Positions 1-7,398 of a DNA stretch of 23,067 nt are shown here, in pieces. Below the pieces are notes generated by a model. The model worked only from the letters and a program-made list of their open reading frames with translations, was not told the origin of the DNA and did no database searches. This stretch comes from Bacteroidales bacterium (lineage in GTDB: Bacteria > Bacteroidota > Bacteroidia > Bacteroidales > WCHB1-69). The position numbers were made by a program, and so were the translations under genes. How positions within the stretch are numbered: the stretch's first letter is position 1; each line of letters starts with the position of its first letter. The stretch lies in NCBI GenBank assembly GCA_031266895.1, contig JAISAD010000175.1, forward strand, positions 1 to 23,067, in the 5' to 3' direction.

Positions 1-737
1 CTATCGGCATTCCCAATCCCAATAAGGTGGTCGGCGATGACCAGGAGGGAATGATTTGGGATATTAAAATTCCCAAACTGCTGTCATTTCTTGCTACTCG
101 CGACCTGAATGGCTACGTACCCGGTATCAACAACATTATCGACGGCGGCTACCCGTTACTGGACGGGACTACAGCGCTTTCGGCCGAGGAGAAAATGGTA
201 CGAGGAAAGATTGCACACGAGGCCTGGAATAGCTATCGCATGGCTAAAGAAAATAACGATCAGGAACTTATGACAATGTATAACAATGTATTAAAGGAAA
301 ATATGCCCTATTTTGGGTATGCCTATATTAAAGATGTGAAAGATTTGGTGCCTAATGTGCAACTCAACTTTTACGCTTTCAGGATAATGGTCATTTTAGG
401 CGGCTATTTTATCCTTTTCTTTGTGGTGATGCTCATTTTAGTTTTCCGTAAAAAATTGGAAAATATAAAATGGATACAATGGGTTGCGCTGCTCTCTATT
501 CCATTCGGCTATATCGCAGGCATGGCAGGCTGGGTAGTGGCCGAATGTGGCCGCCAGCCGTGGGCTATTCAGGACTTAATGCCGGTAAATGCAGCCATAT
601 CCAAACTGTCTGTAAACTCGGTGCAAACCACTTTTTTTATCTTTTTGGCGCTCTTCACCATTATGCTGATTGCCGAAATCGGCATTATGCTAAAAGCCAT
701 CAAGAAAGGTCCTAACTTAGTAACAAAACAATCATAA
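1..737 (+). CDS. cydA: Cytochrome bd ubiquinol oxidase subunit I, C-terminal part (5' end outside window)
   Basis: This is the membrane subunit that binds quinol and haems in the bd-type terminal oxidase, which reduces O2 to water at high affinity. The reading frame is open to the left edge, so the GTG at 27 is internal and the gene is truncated by the window, not broken. The visible part has a soluble stretch followed by three hydrophobic segments (roughly codons at 385-460, 475-545 and 620-700). The segment near 525-580 carries the hallmark GWVVAECGRQPW. In E. coli CydA the Glu of this motif (Glu445) is a haem b595 ligand (family knowledge). The stop is TAA at 735-737 and cydB starts 21 bp later, the usual cydAB order. 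Identification is firm from the GRQPW motif and the neighbour. Confidence 0.95.
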   Translation, partial: IGIPNPNKVVGDDQEGMIWDIKIPKLLSFLATRDLNGYVPGINNIIDGGYPLLDGTTALSAEEKMVRGKIAHEAWNSYRMAKENNDQELMTMYNNVLKENMPYFGYAYIKDVKDLVPNVQLNFYAFRIMVILGGYFILFFVVMLILVFRKKLENIKWIQWVALLSIPFGYIAGMAGWVVAECGRQPWAIQDLMPVNAAISKLSVNSVQTTFFIFLALFTIMLIAEIGIMLKAIKKGPNLVTKQS

Positions 738-757
738 ACACTTAAAATTTAAATATA

Positions 758-1930
758 ATGGAAAGCTACATATTTTTTCAAAACTATTGGTGGTTTTTGG
801 TTTCCCTGCTTGGGGGACTGTTAGTGTTTTTGCTCTTTGTACAAGGGGGCAATTCACTTATCTTCTCATTGGGCAAAACTGAGGTCGAGCGCACCATGAT
901 GATAAACTCTACCGGTCGCAAATGGGAATTCACCTTTACCACGCTGGTAACGTTTGGCGGCGCATTTTTTGCCTCATTTCCCCTGTTTTACAGTACCAGT
1001 TTTGGCGGTGCCTACTGGCTATGGATGATTATTCTGTTCAGTTTTGTACTGCAAGCGGTGAGCTATGAATTTAGGACAAAAGCCGGTAATTTGCTGGGAC
1101 ATAAAACCTACAGCACTTTTCTGTTTATCAACGGCATTGTAGGTCCTGTGCTTTTAGGAGCGGCAGTGGCCACATTCTTTACCGGTTCGGGTTTCATTAT
1201 CAACAAAGCCAACATTGCCGACCTCGCCAATCCGGTTATCAGTCAGTGGCAATCCCCGTGGCATGGTCTCGAAGAGCTGTACGGTGCCGGCAGTCAGCCC
1301 GCCAGCAACTGGTGGAACTACGTGCTTGGACTGGCCGTATTTTTCCTGGCTCGCATTTTGGGCATTCTTTATTACATTAACAATATCGCGGATGAGGGTT
1401 TCAATCGCAAATGTCGTAAGCATTTATGGTATAACACCATACCCTTCCTTATATTCTTCCTTGCTTTCTTAGGCAGAGTATTGCTGGGTGAGGGTTTTGC
1501 CGTCAATCCCGACACGAAAGAGGTCTTTATGGAATCGCATAAGTATTTGCACAATTTCCTGGCAATGCCGGCCGTGCTCATCCTCTTTTTGGCAGGTGTA
1601 GGCGGAGTATTATCGGGCATTATTCTCACACTGTTTAAGCTCAAATTCAATAGGGGAATTTGGCTTGCCGGTGCGGGCACTGTGCTCACTGTTTTGGCGC
1701 TTTTACTGCTGGCAGGCTACAACAATACGGCCTACTACCCTTCAACCGCCGATTTGCAATCTTCGCTAACGTTGCAAAACAGCTGTTCCAGTCTCTTCAC
1801 GCTAAAAACCATGTCTGTTGTATCACTTCTTATTCCGTTTGTGCTGGCCTATATCTTTTTTGCATGGAGAGCCATTGATAAAAAGAAAATCACTGCCGAA
1901 GAGATGAAAAGCGACGAGATAAAATATTAA
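758..1930 (+). CDS. cydB: Cytochrome bd ubiquinol oxidase subunit II
   Basis: CydB is the second core integral-membrane subunit of the bd oxidase and pairs with CydA in the inner membrane. The 390-residue product is almost entirely hydrophobic, with about eight to nine predicted membrane segments. It starts with a TM helix rich in aromatics (YIFFQNYWWFLVSLLGG) and ends with a short charged cytoplasmic tail (residues about 375-390). Its length fits the CydB family (about 340-390). It lies 21 bp downstream of cydA and is followed by a strong terminator, so the two form one transcription unit. The protein is of the divergent Bacteroidota type, and the call rests on hydropathy, length and cydA linkage more than on a single motif. 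No separate cydX-like small gene is evident between cydB and the terminator. Confidence 0.93.
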   Translation: MESYIFFQNYWWFLVSLLGGLLVFLLFVQGGNSLIFSLGKTEVERTMMINSTGRKWEFTFTTLVTFGGAFFASFPLFYSTSFGGAYWLWMIILFSFVLQAVSYEFRTKAGNLLGHKTYSTFLFINGIVGPVLLGAAVATFFTGSGFIINKANIADLANPVISQWQSPWHGLEELYGAGSQPASNWWNYVLGLAVFFLARILGILYYINNIADEGFNRKCRKHLWYNTIPFLIFFLAFLGRVLLGEGFAVNPDTKEVFMESHKYLHNFLAMPAVLILFLAGVGGVLSGIILTLFKLKFNRGIWLAGAGTVLTVLALLLLAGYNNTAYYPSTADLQSSLTLQNSCSSLFTLKTMSVVSLLIPFVLAYIFFAWRAIDKKKITAEEMKSDEIKY

Positions 1931-1948
1931 TGATTAATTGTTAATAGT

Positions 1949-1984
1949 AAAAAGCAGAGTAATAAACGGGTTACTCTGCTTTTT
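1949..1984 (+). terminator. Rho-independent terminator after cydAB
   Basis: A 14-bp perfect inverted repeat (AAAAAGCAGAGTAA / TTACTCTGCTTTTT) encloses an 8-nt loop and ends in a T run. It starts 18 bp after the cydB stop. The A-rich left arm could allow some function on the other strand, but no convergent gene is present. Confidence 0.85.
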
Positions 1985-2044
1985 GCTATGTTAGTACCAA
2001 ACAAAAATCAATGTTACATTTCTAAAAAAAATTCGTCTCTATAA

Positions 2045-2551
2045 ATGATGAAAATTGATGAATTTGAGACGAAAGTAAAAACCATTCGAGCTAAATTGCT
2101 GGGTGTAGCTGTGCAACAACTCCCTTGCAAGGAAGAAGCCGAAGATTTGGTTCAAGAGAGCCTGTTGCGGTTATGGTATGCACAAGAGCAATGGTCTCAA
2201 TACCAAAATCTGGAAGCAGTAGCTATGCGTACTTTGAGAAATCTCATCATTGATCGTTATCGCAAGTCAACGCCCCAGCATGAAGCTATTGAACGGTGTA
2301 ATCGACAAAGCAATGAACCTAATGCACAGCAACTGCTGGAGGCACGCGAAAATCGGGAACGATTAATCAATGCCATACAACAACTTCCTAATTTGCAACG
2401 GCTTATTATTACCATGAAAGACTTGGAGGATTATGAAATTAAAGAGATTGCGCAAATTACACAATCGTCTGTTGAATCAATAAGAATGAATCTCAGCAGA
2501 GCCAGAAAAAAGATTAAAGAACTTTTTTACAACCATATAAATGATGAATAA
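2045..2551 (+). CDS. ECF-type RNA polymerase sigma factor (sigma-70 family)
   Basis: This is a 168-residue alternative sigma factor that would direct RNA polymerase to its own regulon. Region 2 spans about residues 12-78 and includes EEAEDLVQESLLRLW (the EDLVQE core-binding helix) and RTLRNLIIDRYRK (-10 recognition helix). Region 4 spans about residues 105-162 with the helix-turn-helix DYEIKEIAQITQSSVESIRMN followed by LSRARKKIKELF. There is no region 1 or 3, as expected for ECF factors. Two ATG codons are in tandem (2045, 2048) and either could be used. The 3' end overlaps the next gene by 11 bp, consistent with translational coupling to a regulator. The specific ECF group is not identifiable by eye. 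A TACATTTC sequence at 2015-2022 is one base from the Bacteroidota -7 consensus and may be its promoter. Confidence 0.93.
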   Translation: MMKIDEFETKVKTIRAKLLGVAVQQLPCKEEAEDLVQESLLRLWYAQEQWSQYQNLEAVAMRTLRNLIIDRYRKSTPQHEAIERCNRQSNEPNAQQLLEARENRERLINAIQQLPNLQRLIITMKDLEDYEIKEIAQITQSSVESIRMNLSRARKKIKELFYNHINDE

Positions 2552-3008
2552 TAAAAGAAAATATATTGATAACCAAAAAATAGCGCTGCTAATAGAAAAC
2601 TACTTCGAAGGGCTTACAACTACCGCCGAAGAGGCACAATTGCGGCACTATTTTCAACAGGCGCAAATCTCTGATAATTTATTGATTTACAAGCCTCTAT
2701 TTGTTGCATTGTCTGATTTGCATGAAATGCCTCAGCCGATTACTTGTCTGCCGGAAACAGCAAAAAAGAATCGCTTTACCTCAAGATTGAAAATCATGAG
2801 CATTGCAAGCGGATTTGCCGCTGCACTAATCATCGGTTTTTTTGCCCTTTTTCATGAATCGCCGACTGCAAATTATGTGATGATTGACGGGCAAAAATAT
2901 ACGGATAAGACTTTAATTATGCACAATTTTGAGCAATCTTTGGACAATGTAAAAATTGATATGAATGACATGTTGTCGGAGTTTCAAACTTTGGATATTG
3001 AACCATAA
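2541..3008 (+). CDS. Single-TM putative anti-sigma factor
   Basis: This 155-residue protein overlaps the sigma factor gene by 11 bp. The N-terminal 80 residues are polar and include IENYFEGLTTTAEEAQLRHYF, an amphipathic helical stretch resembling the N termini of small Bacteroidota anti-sigma or regulatory proteins. A single hydrophobic segment at about residues 92-108 (SIASGFAAALIIGFFALF) is followed by about 45 extracytoplasmic residues. The topology (cytoplasmic N domain, one TM, short periplasmic tail) and the position directly after the ECF gene suggest that it sequesters the sigma factor at the inner membrane. No ZAS-type Cys/His zinc motif and no FecR domain is visible, so the anti-sigma role is inferred from context and topology. 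Confidence 0.7.
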   Translation: MMNNKRKYIDNQKIALLIENYFEGLTTTAEEAQLRHYFQQAQISDNLLIYKPLFVALSDLHEMPQPITCLPETAKKNRFTSRLKIMSIASGFAAALIIGFFALFHESPTANYVMIDGQKYTDKTLIMHNFEQSLDNVKIDMNDMLSEFQTLDIEP

Positions 3009-3019
3009 AATTATCAATT

Positions 3020-3481
3020 ATGAAAGCAAAAAAGATAGAAAGAAAAGTTTCAATCGCGCTGTTGTTCTCCATTACCCTGTTGTGTTGCGGAGGAGGACAA
3101 TCGTTGCTGGCACAAGCTAATCCTGCTGTATTTCAAATATTTGAAAAATACAGCAAGCAAAAAAAGGTAACTTTACTCGAAGTTTCGGAAGAGTTGATGG
3201 CCGAATACCGCATCAAGCAGTTTAAAAGCATCATTTTTGAAGACGGGACACTGGCATTGCCTGAAATCAGACGGTGCATAGAACAGGATAAACAGGATGC
3301 AAAAAAGCTGAAAGAAGCCACTGCAGACGGTTTAGTGGTATCAGGCTACTATCGACTTAAAACTGTCGATCCCGCTATGAATCGCTACCTGATTTTCAAG
3401 GTGGGAAAGAAAAATAAAGTTACGCTGCTCTATATTGAAGGACGACTAACGCCGGAAGAGTTGGTGGAACTGTTGAAATGA
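3020..3481 (+). CDS. Exported small protein, DUF6108/DUF4252-like, in sigma-factor operon
   Basis: The product has 153 residues with a cleavable signal peptide (about residues 1-32, hydrophobic core IALLFSITLLCCGGG, likely cut after SLLAQA). The Cys pair in the core is not in a clean lipobox. The mature part is small and charged, with FEKYSKQKKVTLLEVSEEL near its start and a C-terminal NRYLIFKVGKKNKVTLLYIEG. These features recall the DUF6108/DUF4252 periplasmic proteins often encoded beside ECF sigma factors in Bacteroidota. That family call is from memory of the pattern and not a search. It lies 11 bp downstream of the putative anti-sigma gene, so it is probably cotranscribed. The biochemical function is unknown; a periplasmic stress or envelope role is an inference from context. 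Confidence 0.65.
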   Translation: MKAKKIERKVSIALLFSITLLCCGGGQSLLAQANPAVFQIFEKYSKQKKVTLLEVSEELMAEYRIKQFKSIIFEDGTLALPEIRRCIEQDKQDAKKLKEATADGLVVSGYYRLKTVDPAMNRYLIFKVGKKNKVTLLYIEGRLTPEELVELLK

Positions 3482-3534
3482 TTCGAAAACTGCAATTTAC
3501 AAATCAAGTATTTTTAAAATAAATCAAAGATAAA

Positions 3535-4377
3535 ATGAAAAGGCTAGTTATTACATCTATTATGATTCTTCTAGGGATTGTTTTAAAGGCACAAAGCGAT
3601 ACGCTTGCCATGAAATCAGACACGCTTGTTCTGCAATTGGAATCAGCTGAAACACTGTTATTTGAAGGTAATTTTGATGAACCTTACAATACAAATCCCT
3701 CCATCAATTTTTCGTTCAGCAAATTTTATCAAAGCAAAACGTATCGGCACACACATCTTTATCCGCATACGCATAATGTTGCCTTCGGTTTTGCCAATCT
3801 CGCCCCGCGCACTTTGTCAAATATAGGGACAACACAAGGCGCCGAACTTAAACTGAATTCGTGGGAATTGGCTTTCAGCCTGGGTTCTTTGAGCATTCCA
3901 CTAAGTAAAAAATATCGCTGGCTCTTTTTTGCCGGCCTGGGGATTGGCGGCATGCAGTATAACGCTGAGCCCAACAGTTTTTTTATCCGCATTGACAAGA
4001 AAACTGTTCAAATTTTCGAACATAATCTTCCTGAATTTAAGCATAGCATGATTAGCTGCGCATACATAAATATTCCGTTGATGTTTGAATGGCAAAAAAA
4101 GATATCGAAGCGCAAATTATTCTACATTCAATGCGGTGTTGAAGCGCATATCAATTTTTTCATGCAATCGAAAGCAGTGGTAAAATCGGGCAGCACTCGC
4201 TTTAATCTTAAATTCGGGCGAGGCTTAAATATACTGCCGCTCGCCATAGATGCCAAATTGGGTATCGGGTTTCATCCTGTCGGTATTTATGTCCGCTATG
4301 GTCTGTTGGATTTCTTTCGCAAAGGTCGTGGTGCAGAAGTTGTGCCAGTGGTACTGGGGATTGCTTTTGATTTATAG
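3535..4377 (+). CDS. Probable outer-membrane beta-barrel protein
   Basis: The 280-residue protein begins with a signal peptide (residues 1-19, MKRLVITSIMILLGIVLKAQ, cleavage near KAQ). The mature protein has alternating aromatic/polar strands such as WELAFSLGSLSIPLS, WLFFAGLGIGGMQY, INIPLMFEWQ and VGIYVRYGLLDFF, and ends in a hydrophobic strand with terminal Leu (VVLGIAFDL). The phrase YINIPLMFEWQ is typical of the PorT/outer-membrane-beta-barrel families of Bacteroidota. A His-rich segment (TYRHTHLYPHTHN, residues about 69-81) is notable. It is the last gene of the sigma/anti-sigma cassette, 53 bp after the previous gene, and may be a target of that sigma factor or the surface sensor that signals to it. 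The exact function is unknown. Confidence 0.65.
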   Translation: MKRLVITSIMILLGIVLKAQSDTLAMKSDTLVLQLESAETLLFEGNFDEPYNTNPSINFSFSKFYQSKTYRHTHLYPHTHNVAFGFANLAPRTLSNIGTTQGAELKLNSWELAFSLGSLSIPLSKKYRWLFFAGLGIGGMQYNAEPNSFFIRIDKKTVQIFEHNLPEFKHSMISCAYINIPLMFEWQKKISKRKLFYIQCGVEAHINFFMQSKAVVKSGSTRFNLKFGRGLNILPLAIDAKLGIGFHPVGIYVRYGLLDFFRKGRGAEVVPVVLGIAFDL

Positions 4378-4394
4378 AGATTTGACAGTGTCCC

Positions 4395-5336
4395 TTACAC
4401 ATCTATCACCTCTTTGCCGATAATTTTGCTGTTAAACCAAGCTACAAACAGCTTTAAATAAACCCGTTTGTAAATGCGTTTGAAAAGGTAGTGATCTGCC
4501 TTTTTATTTTGTTGAATATCAGTAGGATGAATTAATGGCATAATAGGAAATGTCTTGCGGTGCAATCGGCGAATACGGCGACGCTGGTTTTGAAAACCGG
4601 TATTGGCAGCCAAATTGACATGTGGCGTAATAACTAATCCCTTTTTATACCAAATATGAAAATTATACTGATTATCAAAACTTTGCAATTTATGTTTACT
4701 TAAAATATTGTATCGATGTAACCAAAAGAGCCGTTCTTTGGCTTTATCCATATAGTTATTCAGCAGTTTATTAAAATTAATACCCTCCAATTCGGTCATT
4801 TTATTGGTAAAATTCTTCCATCGATCTTTCCATGTAGCAAACCCCCAAACACTTGAATAGGCCGAAAAAAAATAAGAGGGTTCGTTGCTTTTTGCTTTTT
4901 TTTGCTTACGCCAAAATCTCCGCTGTTCTTTTTTATTAAAATAATTAGCGCCGATGTGCATCACCTCCTTTTGGTCTCTATAGCGATTCAGCAACTCTTT
5001 GCAATACGGAAAAAAATCGGGGTGTGGCATTATATCATCAAAAAGAATAATGCCTTCCGGTTCATTATCGAAAAACCATTGAATAGCCTGATAAATCATG
5101 TCATTTTTTCCCAAATGTTCATCCTTAAAGTTAGTGTGCAATTCGCATTTCCATTCCGGCATAATGACACAACGTGCTTTTAAACAGTTGTTGTAGTCAA
5201 GTTTGTCGGCTGCGGTATCTGCTCCGTCAGCAGCTACATAGAGCTTTTCGGGCGCTATTTTGCGCAGCACCTGAAAAAGATTATGGGTTTCATTTACTCT
5301 ATTGTAAAGAATTAACAAAATAGGGACATTAAACAT
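4395..5336 (-). CDS. GT-A fold glycosyltransferase-like protein (HlpA-like family)
   Basis: The 313-residue protein starts MFNVPILLILYNR, the characteristic first strand of nucleotide-diphospho-sugar transferases of the Bacteroidota 'hemolytic protein HlpA-like' type. I chose the ATG at 5336 because an upstream TTG at 5342 would add only two residues and sits closer to the promoter. Visible motifs are VAADGAD (residues 34-40) and GIILFDDIMPHPDFF (95-109), where Asp100-Asp101 form the expected metal/nucleotide-binding DxD-like pair. In this family the residue before the DD is commonly Glu (EDD); here it is Phe. A SVWGFATW motif follows. A basic C terminus (about 250-313) may associate with the membrane. 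It probably adds sugars to a surface glycan; the donor and acceptor cannot be read from sequence. It is convergent with the barrel gene (17 bp apart). Confidence 0.8.
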   Translation of the reverse strand: MFNVPILLILYNRVNETHNLFQVLRKIAPEKLYVAADGADTAADKLDYNNCLKARCVIMPEWKCELHTNFKDEHLGKNDMIYQAIQWFFDNEPEGIILFDDIMPHPDFFPYCKELLNRYRDQKEVMHIGANYFNKKEQRRFWRKQKKAKSNEPSYFFSAYSSVWGFATWKDRWKNFTNKMTELEGINFNKLLNNYMDKAKERLFWLHRYNILSKHKLQSFDNQYNFHIWYKKGLVITPHVNLAANTGFQNQRRRIRRLHRKTFPIMPLIHPTDIQQNKKADHYLFKRIYKRVYLKLFVAWFNSKIIGKEVIDV

Positions 5337-5352
5337 AGTCAAAAAATTTTTG

Positions 5353-5360
5353 CAAAGATA
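5353..5360 (-). promoter_or_regulatory. -7 promoter element of the glycosyltransferase gene
   Basis: Read on the minus strand this is TATCTTTG, matching the Bacteroidota -7 consensus TAnnTTTG. Its end lies only 16 bp before the ATG at 5336, implying a leader of about 10 nt. No clear TTG at the -33 spacing. Confidence 0.55.
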
Positions 5361-5383
5361 AAAAAAAACGGCTAACCGGCATG

Positions 5384-6151
5384 CTAAATTTTGAATATGC
5401 GCTCGGCGTTTTCGGTAGTGATACGTGCTATTTCTTCCGTAGAAACGTTAAAAAGATCTGACAAATAATTGGCAATAAGCGGTATATATGCACTTTCATT
5501 GGGTTGTCCGCGAAATGGCACAGGCGCTAAAAAAGGGGCATCTGTTTCTAAAACGATATGCGACAATCCTATTGTTTTCACAATCTCTTTCAACTTACTG
5601 TTTTTAAACGTAACTACGCCGCCTATCCCTAGATAGAATCCGAAATTGACTGCCCATTTGGCTTCTTGAATACCACCTGAAAAGCAATGCAAAACACCTG
5701 TTAATCCCTGATTTTCAAAATGTTTTAAAACAGCAAAAGCCTCCTCGTAGGCATCTCGAATGTGAATGGAAAGGGGCAAGTTGTATGCTTTTGCCCAATG
5801 GAGTTGCATTAAAAAGGCATCGCGCTGTTCTTCCAAAAAAGTACGATCGTGATACAAATCCATGCCAATTTCACCCACGCCGATAATATGTGTATCATGC
5901 AGATGTTTTTTTAGTTCTGCCAATTCCTCTTGGTAATGTTCATTCACATCAGAAGGATGCAGTCCTATCATTCCGAAAAGATTGGCAGAATAACGAGTTG
6001 TAGCATCCGCAATATCGGGCACGCTGCTGGCATTTACACAGGGGACAATCATCTTGATAACATTGGCCTTTATGGCATCATTAATGACACGGTCTAATTC
6101 TTTGGGATAATATTCTGTACAGCAATGTGTGTGTGTATCAATGAAATACAT
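5384..6151 (-). CDS. tatD: TatD family metal-dependent hydrolase/DNase
   Basis: The 255-residue protein is a TIM-barrel amidohydrolase-superfamily enzyme; TatD proteins are metal-dependent nucleases acting on DNA. All family landmarks are present: FIDTHTHC (His7, His9), GVGEIGMDLY (Glu94), PLSIHIRDA (His130), GVLHCFSGG (His155) and LETDAPFLAP (Asp204). Length matches the family (about 255-265). I chose the ATG at 6151 (MYFIDTHTHC). A TTG at 6172 would add MQTKKRT but would start inside the -7 box at 6170-6177, so it cannot be on the transcript from that promoter. The gene ends 48 bp before the glycosyltransferase start, and that gene has its own -7 box. Confidence 0.92.
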   Translation of the reverse strand: MYFIDTHTHCCTEYYPKELDRVINDAIKANVIKMIVPCVNASSVPDIADATTRYSANLFGMIGLHPSDVNEHYQEELAELKKHLHDTHIIGVGEIGMDLYHDRTFLEEQRDAFLMQLHWAKAYNLPLSIHIRDAYEEAFAVLKHFENQGLTGVLHCFSGGIQEAKWAVNFGFYLGIGGVVTFKNSKLKEIVKTIGLSHIVLETDAPFLAPVPFRGQPNESAYIPLIANYLSDLFNVSTEEIARITTENAERIFKI

Positions 6152-6169
6152 AGTTCTTTTTTTTGTCTG

Positions 6170-6177
6170 CAAAAATA
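6170..6177 (-). promoter_or_regulatory. -7 promoter element of tatD
   Basis: Minus strand reads TATTTTTG (TAnnTTTG consensus), with a TTG at 6201-6199 giving a spacer of 21 bp, close to the usual -33/-7 geometry. It lies 19 bp upstream of the ATG at 6151. Confidence 0.6.
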
Positions 6178-6190
6178 CAAAAGTTTGTAG

Positions 6191-6198
6191 TATTTTTG
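6191..6198 (+). promoter_or_regulatory. -7 promoter element of the SBF-type transporter gene
   Basis: TATTTTTG lies 38 bp before the ATG at 6237. It is only 13 bp from the oppositely directed tatD -7 box, so the two promoters share almost the same DNA. Confidence 0.55.
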
Positions 6199-6236
6199 CA
6201 ATTTCACTTTATAAAACGTTCAACATTCTTAGCGAA

Positions 6237-7139
6237 ATGCAAAAATACAGAAGTTATGTGTTGCCTGTCGCCATTGTTTTAGGGCTCTTCTTTCACCATT
6301 TTTTTGCACAAATGAATGCTGTTGTGCCTTATCTTATTGCTATAATGCTCTTTTTTACCTATACCAATGTGGATTTAAAAAGCATGCACATCTCTGCATT
6401 TCATCTGTGGCTGTTGCTGTTTCAAGTGGCCGGCAGCCTGCTCTGCTATCTGCTTATCCGGCCATTTAATGAAATCATAGCACAAGGCATATTGGTTACA
6501 ATACTGACCCCTACTGCTACCGCTGCTGTGGTAGTTGCGGTAATGCTGGGGGCCAACCTTGCCACTATGGCTACTTACAATCTGCTTTGCAATCTCATTA
6601 TCGCACTGGTGGCGCCTTTATATTTTTCTTTTATAGGAATTCATCAAGATCATGATTTTTGGCACTCTTTCTTATTAATTATGAGAAAAATGGCTCCCCT
6701 GTTGTTTGTGCCATTCCTGTTGGCGATTTTGTTGCGGGTTACCTTGCCGAAAATTAATAGTTTTATTGTTCGACGCTGTGGCGATATAACTTTCTACCTG
6801 TGGGCTATTGCATTAATTGTAGTAGTGGGGCGCACCATCAACTATATTTTCACTCAAACCGGCAACATGCACACCCTTATCGTCATGGCCATCTCTGCCG
6901 TTATACTCTGTGTCATACAGTTTGCCTTGGGAAGATATATCGGGCGACGCTACCATGATGTGGTGGCTGGCGGACAGGCTTTAGGTCAGAAAAACACAGT
7001 ATTAGCCATTTGGATAGCCCAAACCTACCTCTTTCCACTCAGTTCCGTATTGCCTGCCATCTATGTGGTTTGGCAAAATCTCTATAATAGCTATCAATTA
7101 TATAAGAAGAATAGGAAAGAAGAAAAAAAGAAAAATTAA
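6237..7139 (+). CDS. Bile acid:sodium symporter (SBF/BASS) family transporter
   Basis: The 300-residue integral membrane protein has about nine to ten hydrophobic segments, the size and pattern of the SBF (PF01758) superfamily of sodium-coupled organic anion transporters. Recognisable stretches are ILTPTATAAVVVAVMLGANL (a helix-breaking region with the conserved Thr-Pro and Ala-rich stretch, residues about 86-105) and GGQALGQKNTVLAIWIAQ (about 246-263), corresponding to the second crossover region near the C terminus. The ATG at 6237 (MQKYRSYVLP) is preferred: the frame extends up to 6129 but that part overlaps tatD and contains the -7 box. The C terminus is very basic (KKNRKEEKKKN). The substrate is not predictable; a bile acid is only one possibility for this superfamily. 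Confidence 0.82.
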   Translation: MQKYRSYVLPVAIVLGLFFHHFFAQMNAVVPYLIAIMLFFTYTNVDLKSMHISAFHLWLLLFQVAGSLLCYLLIRPFNEIIAQGILVTILTPTATAAVVVAVMLGANLATMATYNLLCNLIIALVAPLYFSFIGIHQDHDFWHSFLLIMRKMAPLLFVPFLLAILLRVTLPKINSFIVRRCGDITFYLWAIALIVVVGRTINYIFTQTGNMHTLIVMAISAVILCVIQFALGRYIGRRYHDVVAGGQALGQKNTVLAIWIAQTYLFPLSSVLPAIYVVWQNLYNSYQLYKKNRKEEKKKN

Positions 7140-7255
7140 CGCGGAATTACTTGCTGGAACTCCCCGAAACAAGAAGACAGGCAACAGGCTTTTGGCTAAG
7201 AAAAGAGGATATAATCTCGTGACAGACAGATTTTTAATGCTATAAAAAAATATTG

Positions 7256-7263
7256 TATCTTTG
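7256..7263 (+). promoter_or_regulatory. -7 promoter element of the ompH gene array
   Basis: TATCTTTG matches TAnnTTTG. Transcription would begin near 7270, giving a leader of about 130 nt before the ATG at 7399. A -33 TTG is not obvious. Confidence 0.55.
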
Positions 7264-7269
7264 CATCCC

Positions 7270-7362
7270 TTAAAAAGTTGGATAAAAATTTGATTTTTAA
7301 CTTTTTAAACAGAATGCAGTCAAAAAAGATTATGACTGTATAATAATTCGCAGGCAACTGCG
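7270..7362 (+). promoter_or_regulatory. Structured 5' leader of the ompH array (three potential hairpins)
   Basis: Three consecutive dyads lie between the predicted start site and the first ompH gene. Dyad 1 is TTAAAAAGTT (7270-7279) with AACTTTTTAA (7299-7308), a perfect 10-bp stem with a 19-nt loop. Dyad 2 is TGCAGTCA (7315-7322) with TGACTGTA (7333-7340), 8 bp with one G-U. Dyad 3 is CGCAG (7349-7353) with CTGCG (7358-7362), closing a GCAA tetraloop of the stable GNRA class. The arms are seen directly; a regulatory role is inference, and the AT-rich first stem is weak on its own. Confidence 0.4.
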
Positions 7363-7398
7363 TTATAAATAATTGTTTAACCGAAAAAACGATAAAAA

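Noticed and set aside
6129..6236. N-terminal extension of the SBF transporter
   Set aside because: The extra 36 codons overlap tatD and contain the -7 box of the transporter, so they cannot be on its transcript.
7063..7245. Open frame of 60 codons overlapping the end of the SBF transporter
   Set aside because: It starts inside the transporter, has a basic random-looking product, no family trait, and no promoter of its own; treated as chance.
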